Shown in pieces: positions 36,063 to 47,700 of a stretch of 64,000 nucleotides of DNA. Each line of letters begins with the position of its first letter. The stretch's first letter is position 1. The DNA is taken from assembly GCA_963971305.1 (NCBI GenBank), contig OZ020303.1, positions 43,698,106 to 43,762,105 on the forward strand, written 5' to 3'. Made by a program: the position numbers and the translations under genes. The notes beneath the pieces are model-generated. The model did no database searches and was not told where the DNA came from. It saw nothing but the letters and a program-made list of their open reading frames with translations. The stretch is from Arcuatula senhousia (Eukaryota > Mollusca > Bivalvia > Mytilida > Mytilidae).

Positions 36063-37367
36063 CTATCGACTCCCTCCTGGAGGACCGTGCCTGGCGTCCC
36101 CCAGGTGACTGGCATTTCCCTGAAGTTTAGGGCAACGAGAAGCGATATGTCCGTTCTCGGAACAAATCTGACACACAACGGTTTCGGCTGTTGACAACGG
36201 TTGTTGAAGTTGAACGCATTGAAGTGCGGTATGACCGGACTGTTCACAAAGTTGACATTTACTCTCGGGAGAAATCGTTCCTGTGCCGTTCCACTTACAA
36301 TATTTGCGAACGTGACCCTGACCTTTACACGAATAACAAGTAACCGGCTGTCTCGGGCCATCTGAAGTTCTCGGTTTACTTGTACGAGCACGAACGGACT
36401 TATCGTCGGACAAGTTTCTAACAAGCGTACTTAACTCGCTCATTTGAGTTTTCAAGTGCGAAATATCGTCGTTTTCGGGTCTTGATGGTACGTTCCTCGC
36501 GATGGCTAATTGCGGTTCGTGTATCCTATATTTGTAGGCCTCTCCGGCTTTCGCGAGTGAAAGAGCCTCTGACGTGTCGTGCGGTTTGCTTGTCCGGACG
36601 TAAAACGCGAGCCTTTCTGGTAGACCGTTGATAAATTTCAGCATAATTTCATGTTCCGGTTTCGACAAAAGTTGGCCTTTTTCAATCAGCTGACAATAAT
36701 AGTCCTCAATATCTTGAGATGGACCTAATGCCATATTATGAAACGACTCGCTTTCGACGACGATCGACGGATGTTGCCAATCGATTTTAACGTATTTTGC
36801 TATAAACTGCTCTCTAATTTCCTGCCACGAAAGCCTTGGGCTAAGCCCATTAAACCATGTTAGAGCCGGTCCGACCAAATGAAGGTGAAACGCAGCGATT
36901 TTGCGACTCTCGTCGTCATCAAGTTCATTTAAAAGCGCAAACGACTCAAACTCTCTAAGAAAACGTGTTCCGTTTTCACGCGGGTAACCAGAAAATTTGT
37001 GAGTTCCAAGTTTGTCCATTGTTAGATGTTTTCGTGACTTGTGTTTCGGTAATTTAAATGAATTAGCTAAAACGGGGTCTTGATTACTAGTATTAGGGTC
37101 ACCAAACGTTAAACTGCTGTCTTCACGTTCGGAAGTATTATCGAACAGGTCAAAGTTTGTGGCGGGTGTTACTGGTGTAACAGGCACACGGACGAGGTAT
37201 TTCTGGGCAAAACTGTCTTCATGAAACGAGTGGTCGGCGGTTCCTAAGCTTTCGGGTGGCGGAGAGTTAGAAATTGAAAATTTATTGTTTTCTAGAAATG
37301 AGTCATCTAAAATACCAGAAGAAATTGAAGAACTGGACTCATCGTCAGATATATCCGAAGAATTCAT
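36063..37367 (-). CDS. gag: Retrotransposon Gag protein (434 aa)
   Basis: A Ser/Asp-rich N-terminus precedes a retrotransposon Gag capsid-like domain (about 115-270, with FSGYPRENGTRFLREFESFA and WFNGLSPRLSWQEIREQF). Three CCHC zinc knuckles follow near the C-terminus: CYSCKGQGHVRKYC, CQLCEQSGHTALQC and CQICSENGHIASRC, all of the form C-x2-C-x4-H-x4-C. Three knuckles is more than most elements of this class carry. The stop is followed without a gap by the Pol frame in -1. Intact. Confidence 0.92.
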   Translation of the reverse strand: MNSSDISDDESSSSISSGILDDSFLENNKFSISNSPPPESLGTADHSFHEDSFAQKYLVRVPVTPVTPATNFDLFDNTSEREDSSLTFGDPNTSNQDPVLANSFKLPKHKSRKHLTMDKLGTHKFSGYPRENGTRFLREFESFALLNELDDDESRKIAAFHLHLVGPALTWFNGLSPRLSWQEIREQFIAKYVKIDWQHPSIVVESESFHNMALGPSQDIEDYYCQLIEKGQLLSKPEHEIMLKFINGLPERLAFYVRTSKPHDTSEALSLAKAGEAYKYRIHEPQLAIARNVPSRPENDDISHLKTQMSELSTLVRNLSDDKSVRARTSKPRTSDGPRQPVTCYSCKGQGHVRKYCKWNGTGTISPESKCQLCEQSGHTALQCVQLQQPLSTAETVVCQICSENGHIASRCPKLQGNASHLGDARHGPPGGSR

Positions 37368-37475
37368 TACACATGTTTGAAAAGCAATCTATTCAACATA
37401 AGATATACAAAAAGGGGGTACAATCTACACCCGTACACAACCAATAAAAAGTACTGTACAATAACTCTGTTCGTG

Positions 37476-37493
37476 TGAATGACAATTCATTCC
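37476..37493 (-). other. Leader copy of the pol hairpin
   Basis: GGAATGAATTGTCATTCA lies between the gag start (37367) and the 5' LTR, outside any frame. It has the same stem and loop design as the seven hairpins in pol, with one unpaired end position. Confidence 0.6.
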
Positions 37494-37639
37494 ATTTTTT
37501 TTCGACTAAAAATTCATAACAAAACTACAAAGCAACATGGTGGCCATTTGTAAAGTTCAGTTCAACAGCTCTCGTTATAATCTTTTTCATTTTCGAAATA
37601 CGTGATCAAATGTACAAAAAAATGTTCATTCCACTTACA

Positions 37640-37657
37640 AATTCGGGTTCTTCACCA
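37640..37657 (-). other. Putative primer binding site
   Basis: TGGTGAAGAACCCGAATT follows the 5' LTR directly on the minus strand. TGG is the complement of a tRNA CCA end. The matching host tRNA is not recognised. Confidence 0.55.
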
Positions 37658-37926
37658 TCTAACGAGGTGGGGAAACTGTCCTCGTTATTATTATTTAAGA
37701 TATTCCACAAATAAAAGTTTTTAAATTTATTTTCACAACTGAACACATGTACAACAAAAATCAGAGAGAGACTCAATATATACAATCCGTGTCAAATCCG
37801 GAAAACGCAGTTTCCGGAATGACGTTATTAAAGATATGAAATTAACAAAATAAATCAATCATTTGGGGAACGTATTATATACAAAATTTACTAAATATCC
37901 TGACCATGCAAACCAACCCTTTAACA
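37658..37926 (-). repeat. 5' LTR of the retrotransposon
   Basis: 269 bp, same as the LTR at 29805-30073; GCAT follows at 37927-37930. Expected to hold the element's promoter; no core promoter was defined. Confidence 0.9.
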
Positions 37927-38127
37927 GCATACTGGAAGTTATGAATCGTTGACTTGTATTAAGACTGGTTTATATATGTGTGATAAAACAAACCTTTTAA
38001 ACGATCAAAACAAAAAAAACCAGGTCCAATAAAAAAGAGGTTTGCAATTTATCTAATGTAATAAACGCATGGAAAGAAATAACTCATTTATTGAAATATG
38101 AATATAAAATACATCCAATGTTATATA

Positions 38128-38706
38128 CACCTGGAAAAAAGTTAAGCACCCCTGTGATTTTTTAAAATCTTAAATTTTCAAAAAACTTTTTAACCATTAA
38201 TTAACGGATAGGCTTTGTAAATTTGTATTGTAAACTAAAATATGCACTGTTGAGCATAATTTAACATGTTTATAACAAACAAAACGATTTTTATGTACAT
38301 AACCTGACATGTAAAAAATGATGACTTTTGTACATAAACATGGTCCTCAAAAAGTATGGTCCCCTAAAGCTCAAAACTTTTAATTAATTGTCAAATCGCA
38401 CTTGAAAAGGTAAATCATAATCAAAAGATTGGTACTGTATCGTCAAAGAGTCAATTTCGAGTATGTTCACCTTTAGCACGAATGACTGCTGGAATCCTTG
38501 TTTTTTTTTACTACCAGTTTGGTGTCTTATTTCCTAAAGAGTTATCTCCCGCTTTTCGAGGCGAAAATGTGCTTTTAACCAAAAGCTAACATCCTTCCAG
38601 TCACATATTGCAGAATTAAAACTGACTATACTCATGAAAATTAGAAATAATTTCAAATCATCCAAATGCACAAAAAGTCTAGGGGTGCTTGACTTTTTTC
38701 CAGGTG
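38128..38706. mobile_element. TA-flanked Tc1/mariner-type element, non-autonomous
   Basis: The left end CACCTGGAAAAAAGTTAAGC is inverted at the right end as GCTTGACTTTTTTCCAGGTG (two mismatches), both within TATA/TATATA flanks. The interior has no open transposase. It ends about 30 bp from the stop codon of the gene at 38736, so that gene's 3' UTR probably runs into it. Confidence 0.7.
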
Positions 38707-38735
38707 TATATATTGATGAAAAGAAAATTCGACTT

Positions 38736-41700
38736 TTAGATTTTAACAACAGTCCTCTCTGTCTTTTCAGTATACATAGCAGGCCTTGGACGAGAAGATT
38801 TCAATCTTTCAGGTTGGCTGCCTTTTCCTCTTTTTTGAATTTCATTCAATATTCCAGTGACCTAAAAGATATGCAAAAGTAAAGATAAAAAAAAAATAGT
38901 GAAAAATGAAAACAGCATGTGAATAATACGCAGTTTCAATAATTTTTTTAAATTGTCTCCAACAAATGAAGTCTATTTTAATTTAATATCTTTTGCTTTT
39001 GAACATGGTGTCCAAAACGATATTTGAAGCATTACGTTTACGAATTGGTGTCCAAAATGATATTTGAAGCAAACTACGTTCACGAATTGTAAGGAAAGAC
39101 AAAACTTATAATAAAACTGAGGAAATCAAACTAAAAGTAACGTAGTAGAAAACCCTAAAGCTATAAATCGTCCATTTAAATTTCAAAATTTTCTAAACCC
39201 TAAGACCTTACCTACCCCAGTCTTAATTAGGTTGTTTTTCATGTTCGGTATTTTTGGTTTTATTGTTCAATGCTCTTGATAATCTGGGTATGATATTAGG
39301 CTTTTTCAAAATTTTGGAAAGAATTGTCTCTGATGAGTCTTGAATAGACGAAATGCGCGTCATGCGCAGCAAAATTTATTGTCTGAATCTTTGTTGTAAC
39401 TTTTATTTGTTAAGCTTCTGACTTGTTTAAGGTTTGATTAGGTTTTGTGAGAGCATTATTTCAATTGCCATGTGTATAAAAGTCATATGCTTATTTAAGA
39501 AAACAATAAAAAACCACATGCCAATAAGAAGTGAAGTAGCCATTTTGATGAAATCTCGAATTATTCAACAACGAAAATACCAAATAGAATTTAAAAATCA
39601 AGCATAAAAAATCGAACAAATCAATTGTTACAGAGAGAGCAATCAAAGCCCTTTTTTAGCTCACCTGGACCAAAGGTCCAGGTGAGCTATTGCCATCACT
39701 TGGCGTCCGTCGTCGTCCGTCGTCCGTCGTCGTTAACATTTTTCAAACGTTAACTCCTCTAACACCATAAGTCCAATGGCTTTTAAATTTGGCACAGTTG
39801 TTAATTAGCATAGGTAGTATAAAACTAGCGTGGGGATTTTTGATTCGTTGAAAAACATGGCCGCCATGGCTAAAAATAGAACATAGGGGTACATTGCAGT
39901 TTTTTGCAAATAACTCAAAAACGGTAACAGATATCAAAATTCTGGCACAGGGTAAAAGTGATCAGCACCTCAAGATCTACCTGCCCAGAAATTTTCAAGA
40001 AGATCCAACAACCGATGTAGGAGTTATTGCCCTTTTTCTGGATTTTTTCAAAATTTTGCACTTATTTAGCACTATATCTTGAAAACTATACAAGATATTT
40101 TAAAAATTCAAATTGCATATGATTAAGCACATCAAGATCTACATTTCATGTAATTAGGTCAAAGCTGTAGAACCATTTCTTTTAGGAGTTATGGCCCTTA
40201 AAGCGTCAAATTTTACCATTTTTCATTACTTTTACCCTGAATTTCAAAGATTAACTTGTCTGACACCATACATCCAACTTCAACCAAACTTGGCACAGTT
40301 GTTTAATAGCATTAATGCTAAAGTTCTATCGTTCGGATTTTTGATTTGTCAAAAAATATGGCCTCCAAGGCTTAAAATAGAACATAGGGGTCAAATTACA
40401 GTTTTTTGCAAATAGCTCAAAAACGGTAACAGATATCAAAATTCTGATGGAAGACAAAAGTGATAAGCATCTCAAGATCTACCTGCTCTGAAATTTTCAA
40501 GAAGATCCAACAAACGACATAGGAGTTATTCCCCTTTTTCTGGATTTTTTTTCAAAATTTTTCACTTATTTAGCCCTATATCTTGAAAACTATACAAGAT
40601 ATTTCAAAAATTCAAACTGCATATGATTAAGCACATCAAGATCTACAATTCATGTAATTAGGTCAAAGCTGTAGAACCATTTCTTTTAGGAGTTATGGCC
40701 CTTAAAGCGTCAATATTTACCATTGTTCATTACTTTTCCCCTGACTTGTCTGAAACAGTAAGACCAACTGCATCTTAACATGGCACACTGTTTGATAGCT
40801 TATATGCTACAACTCTATCGTTCAGATTTTTGATTCGTAAAAAAACATGGCCACCATGGCTAAAAATAGAACATAGGGGCAAATTTCATTTTTTTGCTAA
40901 TAACTCAAAACTGGTTTCAGATATCAAAATTGTGCAAGAATCAAAAGTGATCAGCATAATAAGATTTACCTGTCCTGAAATTTTGGAAAAGATCTGACTG
41001 CTGATGTGGGAGTTATTGTTCTTTTTCCTAATTTTTGCCAAATTTGCACTTATTAAGCCCAATATCTTGAAAACTAACCAAGATATTTCATAAATTTAAA
41101 TCGCATATGGTTAAGCACAATAATATCTACAAATATATGTATCTGTGTAGTTCAGGTGAGCGATTCAGGCTCTTGGGAGCCTCTTGTTAGTATTTGAGGT
41201 TTTTGCCCCAAGCCTCTTTAAAGGTAACCATCTAAAGACAACTATTTAAACAAAAGTCGCAAAGTTTTTATCATGTTTGATTGAAATATGAAAAAAAGAA
41301 AATAAAACAAGGTTTTTAAATAGTCACATCCAGTTAAATATTTTGACTGCAAATACCTTACCCAGTTATAAAAGGCAGCAGCACCCTTGCTAACGTCACG
41401 AATCTGAACAAAGCTGTATGGTTCCAATATTGCTGTTATCTTATTGATCATATCCGGTGTTACGGTGGTAATGTCAAACAAGGTCACACGTCTCATCACA
41501 TGGTCTTTACCAGTCTTAAACAGAATAGCCTGGCAGTCTTTCCAACACTGCAATGATATTTTTACATTAAAGCTAGAAAATGCAGGGGTTCAAATTAACA
41601 TTTGAGAACAAAAGGTCCCGGACTTTTGGGAGTCCAGAATAAAAGTCCATAAAAAATTAAAAGGTCCTCAATAAGAGTTATTGTAAATACTGGCAGGTCC

Positions 41701-44700
41701 AGGACCTTTGTCAATGAAAATTTGATGGTCCTGCATAGAGAATCAAAGGTCCAAGACCTCTGATCAGTGCTAATTTGAATCCCTGAAATGTTTTTATTTA
41801 ATCCACATGGTAAAGTTTGAATATTCAATTTAGAATTACTGAAAATTGGTCTGCAATTTTGCTTCTTTACATGAATGTTATTCAATTGTGGTTACTTTTG
41901 AATCAACTTATGAGAATACGGTTCTTACCTGCTTCAAGGCATATACTTAACATGTCAACGATCATTACAACTTTGCAACAAGATTAAAATAAAAAAGAAC
42001 TCCAAATACGTGACTTGTCAAACTATAGTTTTTCACTAAAAACCAAAATATAACGTTTCAAATATTTTTGAAAATAAATGTTCTTTTGTATTGCCGATAT
42101 TTGGTCATTTGCAGTGTATATCTAAGTGTTTTATAATTTCTGTGATTGTTTTTTAATTGTCTTTTCTTGGCTTATTTCTTTCAATTTGATATCGATTAAA
42201 CACATCTTGGTGTATACCTTCAACGTTTTTGGGTTATCTCCAAGCAAAATACAAGTAGCTTTTAAAACATGATGAACAATTTCTTGTGGTGTCTGATATT
42301 TCTTCATCTCAGTAAGGATATTCTGATTCATGACCAATAAGGGCCTCGTCAGCCGCTCGATGTCTCTCACTCGTTTTAAGATTTTCTCTGATAGCTTGAT
42401 CTGCATATCTAGTTGGTGATCATAATTGGCATCGTTAGCCTCCTTTAAGTATTTTTCTATAAGTTTGGGATCCCGTGCATAACATGCTCTCGCCATTTCT
42501 ATAAAATTATCCAAAAAGTGATGGTTTAAAATCAAGTATTATTTGGTACTACAATATGATTGATTGGCATTTAGACGGATGATAAACGATAAATAATTTG
42601 CTATGTCAATTGTGTGTTTTTGTTCTTGTTTTGTTTTTGTTCTTGTTTTGTTTTGTATTTTGCTTTGAAAAATCGTGAATATCAAAAGGACAAAGAATAA
42701 AGCATCGAACACATAGAAAGGACAGGTATAAATAACACCAACAACCAAAATAAGAAGAGAGGAGATATTAAAAGAATGGGTAGCAACAGGTATGAAATAC
42801 AAAAGGACATAAAGGGGGACTACAGATGACAAAAAGTACTAAGAAAGATAAGGAATTCATGAGATTTGGTGAAAGATACAGCAAGGGGATGAATAAAGGA
42901 CAAATAAAGAGCTGGTTAAAGACGAAGGGGATATGTATGCAAGTTTTGAAAATTGCAATTTAGGCATTCATTCTTGGTTAGCATTAAACAGGGATAGTAG
43001 TCTGAGGAAAATTGGACATCTAACGAGACATTAAATTATACCCCGCCACAATATATTGAAAAATGTTTTAGAGAGAGATGAGTTATCTTCCTTAGACCAG
43101 AAAATTTCAGCAATGTCAAATCTTTAATTTTTTTAAAGTTGTAAAACTATATTTCATATTTTTTGATCATCATGAAAATTTACTTTGACCTTTATTTTAT
43201 TGTTGTCAACAGATGTGCAAAATATCATTAAAACACCTTGACGCGTTATCATCTGGAAACCTTTGGGAACGGACAGATGGACGGACGGACAGGACGGACA
43301 CAAAACGAAACTGAGGGTATAACATAATACCTCGCCACTTCGTGTGAAAGGTATAAAAATGATTACATTGTAAATCTAAACATTTCTTACTTTCTTTTGC
43401 AATCAATCCTCTGACGACTTTCTTGGTATAAACATATAATTTGTCTTCCGTATCTAAATCTAGTTCTCTGAACTTTTTAAGTTGCACTCTCAGTTTGTCT
43501 ATATCTTTTGTTTTCAGGGACTTTGCCATATTCTTTTTAATATACTTTTCTTGTGCTGAATGTAGACAAAAAGATATGATCAACATTATTACATACACAT
43601 GAGTGAGTATAAAAGTAAGATGTAACCAATTCGCACTCCTTCATGTTCAAAATGTTTATATGATAGAACAAGGATATGTTATTCTTCTTTACCTGTTATT
43701 TTAAAAACACATAGATTTGTATATGGACTATGTTGTTGCGTCTAAAAAAAGCCATTTACAGTTAATTCTTGTTGCAGTCGTCATGCTTTAAGTAGAGTCG
43801 AGAGGTCCACAAGACTAAAAGCTGTTTTTTCCATTCTACCATGTGTCTTAAAAATCATTTTTATATGCCAGATACTAGTACCCAGATCATGCATCAATGT
43901 ACCAATACCATGAACATGTACCAATGTACAAATACCATGAACATGTACCAATGTACAAATACCATGAACATGTACCAATGTACAAATACCATGAACATGT
44001 ACCAATGTACAAATACCATGAACATGTACCAATGTACCAACCATGTACCAATCGTTGAAACTGATACATTGATATAAATCGTTACAAAATGGTTAAATTA
44101 GATTATTAGTAGACAAAAGTAAACTTTTAAAAGATATCGATTTTTCACCAACTTGAAACATTTCTTTACAACATAATCGATTTAGGTCTGAAACTTTAAA
44201 GTTAAGTTTTTGCGTAAATAGAATTATTGTACTGCCCCGCGTTTTTTTTTTACTATATACATCTTACTTTTTCTATATTTCTCCCTAGCTTCAGCTTCAA
44301 TAGGATCTAATTCTTCCACTTCTATCTTCTCCGATAAAGCTAATGACTTCGTATCCTCAGTCAGAGTCAACGATTTTAGATCTTCTTTATCATCATTTAT
44401 ATTGGACTTTTCGACGATTATTTCTTCTTCGTCTTCTTCGTTTATTTCTGGGTTATCACTGTCCGAATCCTCGCTGCAGATTTCTTCAAACTGACTCGGC
44501 TCAAAGACACTGTCCAGCCTGTCTGGAATGGGTTCTTCGATCGGCATTGTATCTTCTCTTGGCTTAAGAGTCCTTACAAGCTCGTGAAAATCATCTTCAT
44601 ATATGTCATCTTGTCTTTTTCGATGAATATAAAATCTTCCCACCGTTGCGGTGATATTTTCATATTTTTCGTAAATGAACACCTCTAGAATATATTCTCC

Positions 44701-47700
44701 GTAGTCATTTAGTGTTAAGAATATGTTATTATCGATCACTTCTGTTTGCATTTCATTTTCGGTCTCGTATATTTTTTCGTCAGTTTTACGAATGGTTGTA
44801 AATATCTTTTCACTATTTAATGTAGGGGGTATGGAAATTTCGATTTTGGTTTCTGACGTGATGATTGTATCGGTAATAAGGTTCTCCACGATATTGTCGT
44901 CCTTAAACCTAACCTTTCTTGTAACATTGCCATCTGAATGAATGAAGAAACTATGTATTTGATGTAATTTTGATTGGTCTTTGTCTTGAAATGCGAAAAC
45001 ATTCATAGTGTATTCGCCTGGTATGGGCATATCTGCGTGAAACGCCCACTTATCGTCGTTCACTTCGGTCTCGACCGAAGCGCGGCTGTTGCCCTCTCGT
45101 TTACAGCAGGAGAGTTCAGTCACTAAAGAAACGCCTTTGTCTGCACGGAAATGAAATGTTGCCGTACCGTCTGTAGCTTTGATATAATCACCTTCCAAAC
45201 TTAGACATTTTATCCCCAAAGATTTTGCATCGAGTTTAGCACCAAGTTGTCCGTCTGGAATATTCGGAAAGGGGAGATTACTCGGACGATCGTCGCCTTT
45301 AAATTTTACAATGAAATTAAGTAAATCGGACGGAAGATTATTGACAACATTGTCTGACGTCTGCTCAACATAGAATTTGATGGCGTACTCTCCTTCTCGC
45401 GGCAATTTGATGTTTGCAATATACCTGTTATCTTCCCTTCGTGTTAAAATGTGTCTGCTTAGAACACTTGGGTCGATTAGCAAACTTTTAAGCATGTGAG
45501 AGACCCCTAAATGCTTGTCGATATTGATAACGAATTCTAAAATGCCGTTTCCGGTTTTGACAAATGGTTTCGTTGGCGATATTGCGTAGATTTGTAACTT
45601 GTTTGCGTGTGGATTATTTCCAAATCCGATTTCTGGGCAGTCTGGGAAGGGGAGACAATTTTCTTTTGGATCAACACAGTCGATCAAGTACGATGCAAGC
45701 AGGGAGAAGTCGGTAGATTTTGTGATATCACATGCGTAAATATCAAAATAATACTTTCCATAAAACGGAAGTCGAATTTTAAACGTAACTTTGTCAGACG
45801 TATGGATCAAACTAACAAAACGTTCCAGCAAAATGTCGACGGGTTTGTTAGTTTCTATGACGGTTCTCTTCTGACTCAGCATGAAACGAAATATGAAATC
45901 TGCACTTTTATTGGGATGAATACCGAACGAAATATTTATAGTTTCTTGTTCAGCTTTTATTTTGCACGCATTAGATACTTTGTCGATAATGTTCATTTCA
46001 TATAAATGGAAATACTCGCGTAAAAATGGCATCGTTGTAAAAATCGGCATAGTTATAGGGATTGTGAGCAATTGCCAACGATCGTCGTCTGGTAAGTGAG
46101 TAAACATGAGTTTATCTGGATCAGTGAAGAAGTAAAATTCGTTGTATTTGACAACTTCGTCTTTATCTCCTTTCTGAGTGATTTTCCCTTTAGTGTCAAT
46201 GAACAATGTATTTTCCTCGCTGTTCCCTGACACACACGTGGATGCCCAGAACACGTCGACAAATCTCCATTGACCTTTCACGAACACTGCATTCCACTGA
46301 CTGTTGAGTTCATCATAATCCATCTCGCTGCCAGGTTCGTAGGAGCTGGACTTTGTAACACCGTTTATTAAAACACATGGAAGATCTGCAAGCCTACAAT
46401 GAAAGCGTCATAGATTTACTTGTGCCGTACTAGGTCAAGCTGAAAACGCCAGAGTGCTAATAAATACTTATGAAAATTTGGGAATTTAAGAAATGGGTGA
46501 AACTTTTGTGGTTTTAGATATAAGAATAGATGTTGGATCATGCTTTGATGCAACAAAATTTGAATATAACACAAATAACAGGAACATAGCACCAGTCAAT
46601 TGCTAGTTAATTACTTTACATTAAATGATTGATTTTTTTAGAGACAAAATCCCTCTTTTGAAATATAAACATACATGCAGAGTGCATACAACATTTGTGC
46701 ATGAGATTCTTGGCAATACTGGATCTTTAACATGTGCTCTAGCGGTGAGTCAGTCGGCGGAATCATCTCTGCGTCTATGCTATATACGTCGTATGATGTC
46801 ATCCATCTAAAAATAGCTCGAATCTTCAAGATATCACTAGTCTGCTTTCCATCAGGTGTCAGCACTAAGTATTCTACAACATCCCACATGGACTTGGTAA
46901 GGAGGTCCAAAGGAGCCTAGAAATTTGTAAACGAAACGTTAAAGCAGGAGGTATTAGTCAGACGATGGGTTTGGGTCTATAAATCTTCATATTGAAAACC
47001 CCAAATAGGATCAGATTATGACCATCATATTCAGTGTGTGTATTGGTGTTTAAAGCCTTTTTCAATGCACCTGGGTCGTATAGGGCGGGTCAGTCAGTGA
47101 TAATGGCAGAGTAAACCGGAGCAACCGGAGGAAACTACTGACCTAAGTAGCTGACAAACCTTCAGGTGGGAAAGTCTCGTTCATGTAAATTCCATTCGGG
47201 AATCCATCCAACAACCTGTAGTGGAAATTGACTAGTGACCAATAGCATGGTTTTTAAACCAGCGCCTTAGACCACTCGGCCACCCCGGCCCTGCCATCAT
47301 AATCAGCATATAAATGCAAAGTATATAAAATGATAAGATTGTGTCAATCCCAATCTTAATGATGAAAAAAATGAATAGTGTCATTTATGAGGACTATACA
47401 AATACGTTTTTATTGTAATAAGACAAAATTGTACGAAGAGCTTTTTCAATATTTCATATTTAACTCTCGCATATTGAAACCCAAGATAATAGCATTGTGA
47501 ATAGTAAAGGGTTCATTATACCTGTAATGCTATGTTGTCAATGTCTGTAAAATCAACGTGCTTCAGAAGTTCTTTCTTCGTTGTCTTTGGAGGTGTTGGT
47601 CTCAGCTGATCAAATGTCGTAATTGTTCCACGCCGCTTTGGCAAGTACCCGTGCGCATGCGAGCCATTCTCAGACGACATCAAACTAATGCGATCTGTTC

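Larger units (their letters stand above)
29805..37926 (-). mobile_element. Complete Ty3/gypsy-type LTR retrotransposon (8.1 kb)
   Basis: Two 269-bp LTRs, 29805-30073 and 37658-37926, look identical by eye and are flanked by the 4-bp duplication GCAT (29801-29804, 37927-37930). Read on the minus strand the LTR starts TGTTAAAGGG and ends CGTTAGA. A primer-binding-type TGG follows the 5' LTR directly, and a G-rich tract (GGCGGGGGA) directly precedes the 3' LTR. Gag and Pol are open. The order protease, RT, RNase H, integrase and a chromodomain-like end places it among Ty3/gypsy (Metaviridae) chromovirus-like elements. There is no env-like frame. Identical LTRs and intact frames imply a very recent insertion. 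Confidence 0.93.
28079..38735. other. Intergenic region between genes 3 and 5, occupied by an LTR retrotransposon
   Basis: Apart from the possible small frame at 28623-28760 and the retrotransposon at 29805-37926, this region has AT-rich sequence with no supported gene, and a TA-flanked element (38128-38706) near the end of the next gene. Confidence 0.6.

Noticed and set aside
29805..37926. Endogenous retrovirus with envelope
   Set aside because: After integrase there is only the chromodomain-like tail and about 800 bases without an env-like frame before the 3' LTR; it is an LTR retrotransposon.
43895..44055. CRISPR-like array
   Set aside because: The units are contiguous 27-bp tandem copies without unique spacers, in an intron of an animal gene.
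47255..47293. Functional tRNA-Leu gene
   Set aside because: Only the A-box half is tRNA-like; no B-box or cloverleaf follows. Treated as a SINE head.
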